NCBI GenBank assembly: GCA_046074525.1
Contig: JBJTOK010000021.1
Span: 62,001-126,000, forward strand
Direction: 5' to 3'
DNA: 64,000 nt
From: JAHEZL01 sp046074525
GTDB lineage: Bacteria; Bacteroidota; Bacteroidia; Flavobacteriales_C; GCA-002722245
The notes under the pieces are model-generated. The model had not been told where the DNA came from, searched no databases, and saw only the letters and a program-made list of their open reading frames with translations. Below, piece by piece: positions 53,255 through 62,567 of the stretch (position 1 is its first letter; each line of letters begins with the position of its first letter). The translations under genes and the position numbers were made by a program.

Positions 53255-53360
53255 GATGTTGATATTTAATTAGGCGGGGCTAATTTAAATAAGGAAGGAG
53301 GATAAGAGGAAAAGAGATTTTCCACTTTTTGTCAACGAAAAAAGGAAAGTAATTTTTGTT

Positions 53361-54836
53361 TTACTGTTTTTTCACGAACTGCAGAGTAGAAAAAGTATTG
53401 TCGGGAGCGATTAGTTTCATGATGTAGTTTCCTGCAGCAAAATCGCTCAGCGAAAAGTCAAACTGGTTTTCTCCGGCCATCGCCGCAACATGCGCGAAAT
53501 ACAAGGCATTCCCTGTCAAATCAAAAATTTGTAGTTTGTATGCTCCTCCTTCTTCTGAGTTGAAGTAAAGTGTTGTTTTTTCGTTGGTGGAAGGATTAGG
53601 ATACAACTCGGAAATAAGATTGAAGTCGCTGGTGTAATTGATAGCAACTATTTTCGATTCGTGTGAGCTGCCATCTTTATCAAACTCCTGCAATTTATAA
53701 TAGTTTATGCCTTTTGTGGGGCTTGGATCAATAAAGTCGTAGTGCAGAATCGAGTTGCTTGTTCCTGCTGCATTTAACTTTCCTATGCTATTGTATGCAA
53801 TGCCATTGGTGGATTTCATTATATCAAAATAGTCGCTGTTTATTTCAGAAGCAGTCGACCATTTAAGGAGCACACTTTTATCTTCTTTATCAGCGGTAAA
53901 ATCAAGGAGTTCAACAGGCAATTGGTTGTCCACAGAGGCCGTAGTAGCCAGGGTAAATTTATCTACGCCGGTCCAGCTGGTCCAGGTGTCAGTATCAATG
54001 CTTCCCGCCGCTGGTATTCCTGTAAGGTTATTCTGTCCCGATCGGGTCCAGTTAGGCACTAAATTGTATTGTGCAGTATTTAGAGAAACCAGCACAGTAA
54101 CACCGCTTGCAGCATCCCAGGTCAAAGTTACCACCCCATCAGCAGCTCCACTGGTTCGGGCGAGTGTCCAATATTCAGCTGAAGAAACGTGAACTACTGT
54201 GCCGTCGGTGACATTGCAAAATGGATGGGCGGTAAAAAAATATTCGCCTTGCCATACGGTAGATCCATTGGTGGTGGGAGTGATGGAGGCCGGACGGTAT
54301 TTTGTGCCGTTGCCAATAGGGAAGGTGAATTTGGCGGTGGATGCAGTGGTTTTGTTCATCGGACCATGCACGTGGTTTCCGTTGGCGGCACCCGTGGCAG
54401 TTGCCGGAGCGGTTAAATTTAAAATATTCACAGCATCGGTCACAAGGTCGCCGCTGGTGAAATTAATGTTGTTGGTTACTGTAGCTGCTCTGGTCAGGGT
54501 AACATCCCCTGCAGTATTACTTATTTTAAGATTGTACAGGTTGTCTCCCCCAAAATCGGCGTTTTGCGCCGCTCCTCCCACAAAAGCAATCGTTCCTACT
54601 CCACAGGTCAATACTCCGGTTACGCTGTTTGTAAAGTGTCCGCCTACTTCCAGTAAGCTTGAAGAAGCTCCGTCGAATTGCATTGTTGCCCCTGCTGAAT
54701 TTGTGAAATCGGAGTTGCAGTGCATGGTGAAATTCTGCCCGATGAAAAGCGTAGCGCTGCCAAAGTTGGTAACGGCTTCCTGCGCAATCCCAATGGTGGA
54801 GACAAGAGATAGTGTGGACAGTAAACGCGCTTTCAT
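53361..54836 (-). CDS. T9SS type A secreted protein
   Basis: 491 residues. Signal peptide (about 1-18). The middle contains Asn/Thr-rich strands and GNGTKYRPASITPTTNGS. A segment near 310-400 has the common QLPVELLDFTADKEDKSVLLKW block that precedes many T9SS C-terminal domains. The last about 85 residues are a T9SS type A domain (LYPNPSTNEKTTLYFN, then FAAGNYIMKLIAPD). It is in a minus-strand run with the S74-type gene, 28 bp downstream of it. Function unknown. Confidence 0.82.
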   Translation of the reverse strand: MKARLLSTLSLVSTIGIAQEAVTNFGSATLFIGQNFTMHCNSDFTNSAGATMQFDGASSSLLEVGGHFTNSVTGVLTCGVGTIAFVGGAAQNADFGGDNLYNLKISNTAGDVTLTRAATVTNNINFTSGDLVTDAVNILNLTAPATATGAANGNHVHGPMNKTTASTAKFTFPIGNGTKYRPASITPTTNGSTVWQGEYFFTAHPFCNVTDGTVVHVSSAEYWTLARTSGAADGVVTLTWDAASGVTVLVSLNTAQYNLVPNWTRSGQNNLTGIPAAGSIDTDTWTSWTGVDKFTLATTASVDNQLPVELLDFTADKEDKSVLLKWSTASEINSDYFDIMKSTNGIAYNSIGKLNAAGTSNSILHYDFIDPSPTKGINYYKLQEFDKDGSSHESKIVAINYTSDFNLISELYPNPSTNEKTTLYFNSEEGGAYKLQIFDLTGNALYFAHVAAMAGENQFDFSLSDFAAGNYIMKLIAPDNTFSTLQFVKKQ

Positions 54837-54864
54837 AGGTTGATCTTTGGAGATGAAGTAGTTG

Positions 54865-55902
54865 TTAATTGCTCTTCTTAAGATTTAAGCCGGCTTCGAG
54901 TTGAGCCTGATTTTTCTTCAGTTCTTCTATGCTGGCTTTCAATGTTTCGAACTGCTGTTTTTGCTGGTCGATTTCGGCTTGCTGCTGATCGATTATTTTT
55001 TGTTGTTCTTTAATTGCTTCCAGCAAAATCGGAGTGAATTTTGAATAGTCGACGGATTTGTAACCATCGGTATCGGTAAAGATCAGCTCAGGATAAATTT
55101 TTTCTACTTCCTGTGCTATCACACCGATCTGGCGCTGCGCAGAGAAGTTTTTTGAGGGGAATTCAGTGGTCTTCCAGTAATAAGTCACGCCGTTCAGCTT
55201 CATCACATTTTCCAATGAGCTGGGAAGGGCAGTGACGTCTTTTTTATAGCGGATGTCCGAGCAGGCAGTAATGGCTCCTGTTACCAAAGCGTTGGTGGTT
55301 CTTACTGTAGCGCTGGAAGCAATGTCGCCTACCACATGAAGGGCGTATTGCGGGTTATTACAGCCAATACCAACAAAACCGGTAGCATCCTGCAGGGTAA
55401 GCTGCACTGTAGCGCCTTCATCACGGAAATATAGATCGCCGCCATTAAAATCAATAAAAGTACTGGTGTTATTGTTGTATAGTCGGAGTTGATTGCTGGA
55501 ATTGTTCAATACCCCTCTTATATATAAATCCTGATAAAGTTCGGTGTTGCCATTAACTGTTAATGTAGAAGTAGGTGAAGTAGTTCCGATACCTACTGTG
55601 GCACCATCTATGGTGAAAATGGTTCCTGTTTCAACAGCAGTTGTGCCTATCTTGAATTTATCGCCGTCACTATTGTCTACACCGGCGGTGTAGACCGCTG
55701 TTCCTGCAATCTGGAAGTGTATCAATGGATCGCCACCTCCGGTATTGTTAATGTCTAACGCAGTTTTGGTGGCATTACTCGATTCGAGATCAAGTATTTC
55801 TGAAGGAGATGTGGTTCCTATTCCGACCTGGGCCTTTAAGTTAAGTCCGAGGAAAATCAAACCAAGCAACACTAGTGGGGAATTGTGTTTCATAATTTTC
55901 AA
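54865..55902 (-). CDS. Tail-fibre-type protein with peptidase S74 (intramolecular chaperone) domain
   Basis: 345 residues: signal peptide (about 1-24), beta-rich stalk repeats (about 30-210, including VGIGTTSPTSTLTVNGN and VGIGCNNPQYALHVVG), then the S74 auto-chaperone domain (about 210-300, with CSDIRYKKDVTALPSS and IGVIAQEVEKIYPELI). A C-terminal Gln/Lys coiled coil (about 300-345) likely trimerises. Such proteins form trimeric surface fibres in Bacteroidota, so phage origin need not be assumed. No phage genes are nearby. Confidence 0.82.
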   Translation of the reverse strand: MKIMKHNSPLVLLGLIFLGLNLKAQVGIGTTSPSEILDLESSNATKTALDINNTGGGDPLIHFQIAGTAVYTAGVDNSDGDKFKIGTTAVETGTIFTIDGATVGIGTTSPTSTLTVNGNTELYQDLYIRGVLNNSSNQLRLYNNNTSTFIDFNGGDLYFRDEGATVQLTLQDATGFVGIGCNNPQYALHVVGDIASSATVRTTNALVTGAITACSDIRYKKDVTALPSSLENVMKLNGVTYYWKTTEFPSKNFSAQRQIGVIAQEVEKIYPELIFTDTDGYKSVDYSKFTPILLEAIKEQQKIIDQQQAEIDQQKQQFETLKASIEELKKNQAQLEAGLNLKKSN

Positions 55903-56025
55903 GTTGTTCTTTCATTCGATACGTAAAAGTACGTACGGGCCAATTATTACGGTAAAATGAGTAAATAGTTTCTTAAAGCAGGCGTACTTTTCTGTTAAAT
56001 CTGGAAAATCGACTGTAAAATTATT

Positions 56026-56724
56026 TTACTCGAGGGAGAGCAGATTGCCCTTGGCCAGCTGGAAATCGGGCTGGATTTCCAGTGCTTTCTGAAAGAACAT
56101 CTTTGAACGGTCCATATCACCATTGCTCATTAAAATGTAGCCCGCCATGTTGTAGGCTGCAGCTTTGGTGGATACATTCTGACTCACATATTGCTTGTTG
56201 TTATTCTGGAAGGTCATGTTCATGGTTTCTGGTGCCGACAAGGTATCGGAGATAATGGACCCCAGGTAGATCAGGGCTTCCTGGAATTTCTTTTTCTCAT
56301 ACATAATGGTGGCTATCTGGTACTTGTTGAAGGCTTTGGGCTCAATTGAATCGAGTTTGTTGTACACCAGCACCGCGCCGCTGGCATTATCGTCCTGCTG
56401 AAAGCAAACCGCCAGTAATTGCAGGGTTTTCAAGTGTTTGTTGTCTATGTTCAGGATCATGTTGCATACATTGGTACATTGATCGTATTTTTTTCGCTGG
56501 AAATAGAGAGATGCCAGAAGGTAGAGGTTGTCAATATTGTTTTGATTTTTGGCATTTATCTGGTACAGCGACTGGATGGCAGTGGCAGTGTCTCCTACGT
56601 TTAAAGCCGTATGAAAAACAATGGAATCGGTGTTGACGGGTGGAGGAGTAATGTTTTTATTTTTTTTCTGACCAAAGCTCAAAGAGGTGAGAAGAACTAA
56701 AGTAAATAGAAGTAATTTTTTCAT
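56026..56724 (-). CDS. Exported TPR protein
   Basis: 232 residues. Signal peptide (about 1-18, ending SFGQ). The rest is tetratricopeptide-type helical pairs, for example NLYLLASLYFQRKKYDQCTN, LQLLAVCFQQDDNASGA and YNMAGYILMSNGDMDRSKMF. It probably acts as a protein-binding scaffold in the periplasm. Its ATG overlaps the stop of the 526-codon helical gene (56721-56724), so they form an operon. Confidence 0.82.
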   Translation of the reverse strand: MKKLLLFTLVLLTSLSFGQKKNKNITPPPVNTDSIVFHTALNVGDTATAIQSLYQINAKNQNNIDNLYLLASLYFQRKKYDQCTNVCNMILNIDNKHLKTLQLLAVCFQQDDNASGAVLVYNKLDSIEPKAFNKYQIATIMYEKKKFQEALIYLGSIISDTLSAPETMNMTFQNNNKQYVSQNVSTKAAAYNMAGYILMSNGDMDRSKMFFQKALEIQPDFQLAKGNLLSLE

Positions 56725-58253
56725 ACAGCTTGTTTTTGGTGCTCAGCGATGGTTTTGCCGTGAATCTTACCTTCCAGCCAGGCGAATACATCGAAATATT
56801 TATATAGTTTTAAATGTTCCAGTTCAAATTGTCTACTCATTAAATAATCTCGGAAATCATAGTATTGTCGGCGCGTGCGTGTTTTTTCCACTCCTATTAA
56901 CTTGATCACAAGGTAAATGATTTCAGCATCAATCTCGTGGTATACGTTTTCTTTATCCAAAGACTTTAACCACGACTTGGCTACCGATTTCACTAATGAG
57001 TGCTCTTCTGTTTCGTAAAGGCAGAGCAAATATAGAATATTCGCGAGATTGAAGATGTCCGACTTGATACCGGTGGATTTGTTTTCAATGATTTGCTTTA
57101 GAATGAGTTTCGACTGCGCAAACTTTCCGAGAGCGAAATAAGCGTAGCCTATATAATACATCAGCTCCTGCTGTAATCCTGCATTGATTTGCTCCTGGTA
57201 GACATTGATCCCTTCTTTAATAGTTTCTTCCTGTTTCAGGATGGCTTTATAATCTCCTTTGTTTTTGCAGTATTCCACCGAAGCCAGGAAGAAATAGATA
57301 AATAAACTGGTTTGCTGTTCGGGGGCAAGACTTTCCTTTTGCGAGTATAATTGCGTGAGTTTTTTTAGCCATTCCTCCGCAAGTTGTGGCTGATTGGCCG
57401 CCAGCTCAGTGGCCAGCTGCAGGGTAGAGAGGTAATCGGCAAAAAGTTCTTCCTTGAAAACGGCCGTTTCTTCAAATAAATTCAAGCGCTTTTGAAAATA
57501 GGGAAGCGCCTTCTCCTTATGGTGAATGAGCTTGTAATACACGCCCCAGATGTAGTGGAAATTGAGCAGTGCTCTTTTCGATAAAGCTTTGTTTTCCGAT
57601 TGCAGGAGCTCATTCTTCATCAGTTCCTGCAGGTAGTGCAAATCCTGTTTTTGCTGGTATTGTGCGCCTTCAAAATGCAAGCGCGTGATAGGCAAAACAA
57701 GGGAGTCGTATTCCTTGATGTTTTCAATGATAATAAGCACTTTTTTGGTTTCGTCCATCAGCACGCGGATGCGCTCTTTGTAAGATTTTAAGCTCTTGAA
57801 CGACATCGCCGAAACCAGTAATTTCTGCTCCATGTTAATGAGCTGTAACAGCGTTTCAAACTGTTCATTCTGCTCGGCTTTTTTCTTTGTTTGTTCAATT
57901 TGTTTATGTCCCTGTTTGTATAAGCCTTTACGGAACAATACCTCAATTTCACTGAGCTTGCTGCGGGTGAACATGCGCGGACTTTTCTCTGTGTACAATG
58001 CCGACAAGCTTTTTAAGATACTGTTGTACAATACATTCTTAATCACGAAAAATTCTTTAACATCGGGAAGTTGCGCAATCACTTTTTCCTCATCGTAGCT
58101 CTTCGCCTTTTCAAGGATATCGAACAACCGGAAAAATTGCTTGTCCTCCGAATTTTTCATCGCAAAGGAAGCGTGCAGCTTAAAATGCCGCTTCTCCGCT
58201 TTGGTAAGCGAATGAATGAGTTCGTGAAGTTTAGATGACGACTTGCGGGGCAT
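56721..58253 (-). CDS. Large helical-repeat cytoplasmic protein, unknown function
   Basis: 510 residues from the ATG at 58253. No signal peptide. Nearly all helices; N-terminal segment SSKLHELIHSLTKAEKRHFK is followed by TPR/HEAT-like repeats. It resembles large cytoplasmic helical proteins found widely in Bacteroidota without a function assigned. It is coupled to the exported TPR gene and divergent from ettA (53-bp gap). A -7 element TATTTTTG lies just 3 bp before the ATG, so the transcript may be leaderless. Confidence 0.72.
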   Translation of the reverse strand: MPRKSSSKLHELIHSLTKAEKRHFKLHASFAMKNSEDKQFFRLFDILEKAKSYDEEKVIAQLPDVKEFFVIKNVLYNSILKSLSALYTEKSPRMFTRSKLSEIEVLFRKGLYKQGHKQIEQTKKKAEQNEQFETLLQLINMEQKLLVSAMSFKSLKSYKERIRVLMDETKKVLIIIENIKEYDSLVLPITRLHFEGAQYQQKQDLHYLQELMKNELLQSENKALSKRALLNFHYIWGVYYKLIHHKEKALPYFQKRLNLFEETAVFKEELFADYLSTLQLATELAANQPQLAEEWLKKLTQLYSQKESLAPEQQTSLFIYFFLASVEYCKNKGDYKAILKQEETIKEGINVYQEQINAGLQQELMYYIGYAYFALGKFAQSKLILKQIIENKSTGIKSDIFNLANILYLLCLYETEEHSLVKSVAKSWLKSLDKENVYHEIDAEIIYLVIKLIGVEKTRTRRQYYDFRDYLMSRQFELEHLKLYKYFDVFAWLEGKIHGKTIAEHQKQAV

Positions 58254-58256
58254 GTT

Positions 58257-58264
58257 CAAAAATA
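58257..58264 (-). promoter_or_regulatory. -7 element abutting the start of the helical-repeat gene
   Basis: CAAAAATA on the plus strand, TATTTTTG on the coding strand, ends 3 bp from the ATG at 58253. A clear exact match but with no room for a leader. Confidence 0.4.
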
Positions 58265-58306
58265 GCAAAAGAATTTCCGATATTAGCGGCAACAAAATCA
58301 AAAAAC

Positions 58307-59992
58307 ATGTCAGAAGGCAAACAAGTTATATTTTCTATGTCGAAGGTTTCCAAGGTGCTACCTTCAGGAAAAACAATTATAAAAGACATCTACCTGTCTT
58401 TCTTTTACGGTGCTAAAATTGGTATCCTCGGTTTAAACGGTTCAGGTAAATCTACCTTACTCAAAATCATCGCCGGTGTTGATAAAAACTATCAGGGTGA
58501 TGTGGTTTTTTCTCCGGGCTATTCTATCGGTTACCTCGAGCAGGAACCACAGCTCGATGAAAGCAAAACCGTGATGGATATTGTGCGTGAAGGCGTGCAG
58601 GACGTGATGGATGTGTTGAAGGAATACGAAGACATCAACAACAAGTTCATGGATGCCGAAGTGTTGGAGAATCCTGAGAAAATGGAAAAACTCATTGCGC
58701 GTCAGGCAGTAGTTCAGGAGAAAATTGATGCGATGGATGCCTGGGAAATCGATAATAAACTGGAAAGAGCAATGGACGCTTTGCAATGTCCTGATGGCGA
58801 TACCCCGGTGAATGTGCTCTCGGGTGGTGAGCGCCGCCGGGTGGCTTTGTGCCGCTTGCTTTTGAAAAAGCCGGATATCCTCCTCCTGGATGAGCCTACC
58901 AACCACCTGGATGCTGAATCTGTTCAGTGGTTAGAAATTTTCTTGCAACAGTATCAGGGAACAGTTATCGCTGTAACGCACGACCGTTACTTCCTTGATA
59001 ACGTAGCCGGCTGGATTCTCGAATTGGATCGAGGTGAAGGTATTCCATGGAAAGGAAATTATTCTGAATGGCTTGATCAGAAAGCGAAGCGCCTGGCTCA
59101 GGAAGAGAAGACGGAAAGCAAGCGTAAGAAAATCCTTGAACGAGAGTTGGAGTGGGTGCGCATGGGCGTTAAAGGTCGCGGTACCAAATCGAAAGCACGT
59201 TTGGCGAACTACGACAAGATGCTTGCCGATGAAGGAAAAGAAAAAATGGAAAACCTCGAGATCTACATTCCAAACGGACCACGTTTGGGTAATGATGTTA
59301 TTGAAGCGGTGGGTGTATCTAAAGCTTATGGCGACAGGTTACTTTACGAGAACCTCAATTTCAAATTGCCTCCTGCAGGTATCGTTGGTATTATCGGGCC
59401 GAACGGTGCGGGTAAAACTACTTTGTTCCGCATGATTTTAGGATTGGAGCAACCTACCAGTGGGGAGTTCAAAGTGGGTCCGACAGTGAAGATTTCATAT
59501 GTTGATCAATCGCACAAAGACATCAATCCTGAAAAAACAGTATATGAGGTGCTGTCCGGTGGTGCAGATAATATCAATCTCGGCGGAAAAATGATGAACG
59601 CTCGTGCATATTGTTCGCGCTTCAATTTTGGCGGTACCGACCAGGGCAAAAAATGCGGTGTGCTTTCCGGTGGTGAAAGAAACCGTTTGCACCTGGCTAT
59701 CGCTTTGAAAGAAGGCGGTAACGTTTTGCTCTTGGATGAGCCTACCAACGACATCGATGTAAATACTTTGCGTGCGCTCGAAGAAGCTCTCGAAAACTTC
59801 GCAGGTTGTGCCGTAATCATTTCCCACGATCGTTGGTTCCTCGACCGTGTTTGTACGCATATCCTCGCTTTTGAAGGTGATTCAGTAGTTTATCCATTCG
59901 ATGGTTCTTTCTCCGAATACGAAGAGAACAAGAAGAAGCGTTTGGGTGATGTGCAACCAAAGAAACTAAGGTTTAAGAAACTTACGGCTTAG
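58307..59992 (+). CDS. ettA: Energy-dependent translational throttle protein EttA (ABC-F ATPase)
   Basis: 561 residues from the ATG at 58307. Two ABC ATPase domains are visible, each with Walker A (GLNGSGKST near 48 and GPNGAGKTT near 365) and an LSGGER signature. Walker B DILLLDEPTNHLD and NVLLLDEPTNDID follow. A charged linker (about 260-330) joins them, and no membrane domain is present. It matches the EttA branch of ABC-F proteins, which bind the ribosomal E site and gate translation by ATP/ADP ratio. A strong terminator lies 18 bp after the stop. Confidence 0.94.
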   Translation: MSEGKQVIFSMSKVSKVLPSGKTIIKDIYLSFFYGAKIGILGLNGSGKSTLLKIIAGVDKNYQGDVVFSPGYSIGYLEQEPQLDESKTVMDIVREGVQDVMDVLKEYEDINNKFMDAEVLENPEKMEKLIARQAVVQEKIDAMDAWEIDNKLERAMDALQCPDGDTPVNVLSGGERRRVALCRLLLKKPDILLLDEPTNHLDAESVQWLEIFLQQYQGTVIAVTHDRYFLDNVAGWILELDRGEGIPWKGNYSEWLDQKAKRLAQEEKTESKRKKILERELEWVRMGVKGRGTKSKARLANYDKMLADEGKEKMENLEIYIPNGPRLGNDVIEAVGVSKAYGDRLLYENLNFKLPPAGIVGIIGPNGAGKTTLFRMILGLEQPTSGEFKVGPTVKISYVDQSHKDINPEKTVYEVLSGGADNINLGGKMMNARAYCSRFNFGGTDQGKKCGVLSGGERNRLHLAIALKEGGNVLLLDEPTNDIDVNTLRALEEALENFAGCAVIISHDRWFLDRVCTHILAFEGDSVVYPFDGSFSEYEENKKKRLGDVQPKKLRFKKLTA

Positions 59993-60009
59993 AAAATTTC
60001 AATTATGCT

Positions 60010-60043
60010 AAAAGCCAAACCGAGCAAAAGGTTTGGCTTTTTT
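60010..60043 (+). terminator. Intrinsic terminator of ettA
   Basis: AAAAGCCAAACC (60010-60021), loop GAGCAAAA, GGTTTGGCTTTT (60030-60041) continuing in T. A perfect 12-bp stem. Confidence 0.9.
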
Positions 60044-60070
60044 GTTTAATTTCTTCCGGAATAAAATTCA

Positions 60071-61141
60071 ATGAAAAATTACCTGCCAAGTTTGAATGGA
60101 ATAAGGGCCATCAGTATACTACTGGTAATTTCTAATCATTTATTCAGTCAGCATTACGACGGAAATCCTTATCTCACTTCCAATAGAATTCTTCAGTTGC
60201 TTACAACTATTTTCATTGATGGGCAATTAGGAGTCAACATGTTTTTCGTATTGTCGGGCTTTTTAATCACCACTTTATTGCTGGAAGAAGAACAATTGTC
60301 GGGTACCATCTCCATCAAAGATTTCTATGTGAGAAGAATGAGAAGGATTTTCCCGGCTTATTACTTTTTGCTTTTGGTGTATTTTGTCTTGCGTGTGGTC
60401 ACCTATCTTACTTTTCCATTTATCTGGATCAGTTACCAGTCGTGGATTACATCGCTTACATTTACTAAGTATTTCAATTATGGCCGGGATTCTTATACCG
60501 GCCATTTGTGGTCGTTAGCAGTGGAAATGCATTTCTATATACTGTGGCCATTGATCTTCAAATGGGGTTCAGCCTGGAGGAAAAAAATACTAATTGGAGT
60601 GGTTTTATTGCTTCCTTTTTTACGCTTGTATTTGTGGTACAATCCCAATGAATGGATGCAACCCTTGTCTATTTTTACCCGCTTTGATGCCTTGGTCATA
60701 GGTTGTTTGTTCGCGGTGTACAAAACGCAGATCTGGGGCTGGATGAATAACTATCAAAATACAGTGTTTTTTCTATCCCTGATGTGTCTGACGTTCATGA
60801 GTTATTTTTCCACTTTGCCTTACGCGCTGGAAGCTCCTTTTTGTAGTATAGATCAATCTGTGGGTTCTACCAGGGGAACGATAGCCAATGTAGCTATGGG
60901 CTGTATATTGTTGTATTCACTGATGCATACCAAAGGGTGGTGGTATCAATTACTCAATTCAAAAATCATGATTCATTTAGGTGTACTGTCTTTTAGTTTA
61001 TACCTGTGGCAGCAGCTTTTCTTAAGCAGCAATGACTATTGGATCAATATCTTCCCTGTCAATATAGCGTTGATATATCTGACGGCATTATTTAGCTATC
61101 ATTTTATTGAAAAGCCTTTGCGTCCTCCATCGCTTCGATGA
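60071..61141 (+). CDS. Acyltransferase 3 family membrane protein (OafA/YrhL-like)
   Basis: 356 residues, about ten membrane helices. The signature LPSLNGIRAISILLVISNH (about 5-23), with the conserved Arg and His, opens the family. VRRMRRIFPAYYF (about 87-99) is another family segment. These enzymes transfer acetyl or other acyl groups to carbohydrates of O-antigen or peptidoglycan. No SGNH domain is fused. It follows the ettA terminator and precedes hisS by 34 bp, so it may be polysaccharide-linked. Confidence 0.88.
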   Translation: MKNYLPSLNGIRAISILLVISNHLFSQHYDGNPYLTSNRILQLLTTIFIDGQLGVNMFFVLSGFLITTLLLEEEQLSGTISIKDFYVRRMRRIFPAYYFLLLVYFVLRVVTYLTFPFIWISYQSWITSLTFTKYFNYGRDSYTGHLWSLAVEMHFYILWPLIFKWGSAWRKKILIGVVLLLPFLRLYLWYNPNEWMQPLSIFTRFDALVIGCLFAVYKTQIWGWMNNYQNTVFFLSLMCLTFMSYFSTLPYALEAPFCSIDQSVGSTRGTIANVAMGCILLYSLMHTKGWWYQLLNSKIMIHLGVLSFSLYLWQQLFLSSNDYWINIFPVNIALIYLTALFSYHFIEKPLRPPSLR

Positions 61142-61148
61142 AAAAATG

Positions 61149-61156
61149 TATTTTTG
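61149..61156 (+). promoter_or_regulatory. -7 promoter element of hisS
   Basis: TATTTTTG, an exact TAnnTTTG match 19 bp before the hisS ATG, in the 34-bp gap after the acyltransferase gene. No TTG within the usual -33 distance. Confidence 0.4.
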
Positions 61157-61175
61157 TCCATCTTGAATTGAAATT

Positions 61176-62564
61176 ATGTCGAAACCATCTATCCCTAAAG
61201 GCACCCGCGATTTTTTACCACAGCAAATGGTAAAGCGGAATTATCTGTTTGATACGCTGAGAAGCATTTTCAAAAAATATGGTTTCCTGCCCATTGAAAC
61301 ACCGGCGGTAGAGAATTTATCGACGCTGATGGGAAAGTATGGAGAAGAAGGGGATAGATTGATTTTTAAAATCTTGAATTCAGGAGATTATCTGGGTTCT
61401 GTACAAAATCTGGCGCAGCAGACTTCTGTGACTTTAACAAAAGAAATTTCTGAGAAAGCTTTGCGCTACGATCTCACTGTTCCTTTTGCACGCTTTGTAG
61501 TGCAAAACCAAAACGAATTACATTTTCCTTTCAAGCGCTTCCAGATACAACCTGTTTGGCGCGCTGATCGTCCGCAAAAAGGCCGTTACCGTGAGTTTTT
61601 CCAGTGTGATGTGGATGTGGTGGGAAGTGATTCGCTTTTATATGAAATCGAATTCATCCAGATTTTCAATGAAGCGCTGACTGCCTTGAAAGTTCCTGGT
61701 TTTCAAATTAAAATCAACAACAGAAAAATTTTATCTGGTATCGCTGAAGTGGTTGGCGCTGCTGATAAAATCGTTGATATTACTGTCGCCATCGACAAGC
61801 TGGATAAAATCGGATTGGAGAAAGTCAACGAAGAAATGTTGCAGAAGGGGGTGAGTCAGGAAGCCATTGAAAAACTACAGCCTATCATCCAGCTTTCAGG
61901 AAGTACAAAAGAGAAATTTGCAACGTTGAGATCAGTGCTCTCTTCTTCAGCTATTGGTATTAAGGGCGTTGAAGAGTTAGAATTTATTTTTGCTTCTGCA
62001 GAAAAATTAACTGTTGCTCAAAATTTATATCTCGATATCACCCTCGCAAGAGGTTTGAATTACTACACCGGTGCTATCTTCGAAGTAAGTGCCGATAATT
62101 TCAAAGGCAGTATCTGCGGTGGTGGTCGCTATGATGATCTTACCGGAATCTTTGGATTGAAAGGACTTTCAGGTGTTGGTATCTCTTTTGGTGCCGATCG
62201 AATTTTTGATGTGCTAGAAGAATATAATCTCTTTCCTGAAAATTTATTGCAAACTACCGATGTGCTGTTCATCAACTTTGGCGATGCCGAAGCGCTGTTC
62301 TCCATGCAGGTGATTCAGCAATTGCGTGCACATGGTATTAGCTGCGAAATGTATCCTTCCAATGCGAAAATGCAAAAGCAGATGACTTATGCGAATAATA
62401 AGGCCGTGCGCTTTGTAGCGATGATTGGCACCAACGAAATGAATGAAAATAAAGTGTCGCTCAAAAATATGATTACCGGTGAGCAAAAGCTTGTGCCTGT
62501 TGATCATTTTTACAACGATGCTGCTTTTACCAAAGAGTTTTTCAATATCAACGCTGAAGGATAA
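61176..62564 (+). CDS. hisS: Histidine-tRNA ligase
   Basis: 462 residues, class II aminoacyl-tRNA synthetase. The N-terminal catalytic domain has PKGTRDFLPQQ, motif 2 FQIQPVWRADRPQKGRYREF and histidine-binding ARGLNYYTGAIFE. The C-terminal anticodon-binding domain (about 365-462) begins VLFINFGDAEALFSMQVIQQ. It charges tRNA-His. It is somewhat longer than the E. coli enzyme. The glycosyltransferase gene starts 3 bp after the stop. Confidence 0.96.
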   Translation: MSKPSIPKGTRDFLPQQMVKRNYLFDTLRSIFKKYGFLPIETPAVENLSTLMGKYGEEGDRLIFKILNSGDYLGSVQNLAQQTSVTLTKEISEKALRYDLTVPFARFVVQNQNELHFPFKRFQIQPVWRADRPQKGRYREFFQCDVDVVGSDSLLYEIEFIQIFNEALTALKVPGFQIKINNRKILSGIAEVVGAADKIVDITVAIDKLDKIGLEKVNEEMLQKGVSQEAIEKLQPIIQLSGSTKEKFATLRSVLSSSAIGIKGVEELEFIFASAEKLTVAQNLYLDITLARGLNYYTGAIFEVSADNFKGSICGGGRYDDLTGIFGLKGLSGVGISFGADRIFDVLEEYNLFPENLLQTTDVLFINFGDAEALFSMQVIQQLRAHGISCEMYPSNAKMQKQMTYANNKAVRFVAMIGTNEMNENKVSLKNMITGEQKLVPVDHFYNDAAFTKEFFNINAEG

Positions 62565-62567
62565 GTC

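Noticed and set aside
54865..55902. Prophage tail-fibre gene
   Set aside because: No terminase, capsid, integrase or tail genes nearby; similar S74 proteins are ordinary Bacteroidota surface proteins.
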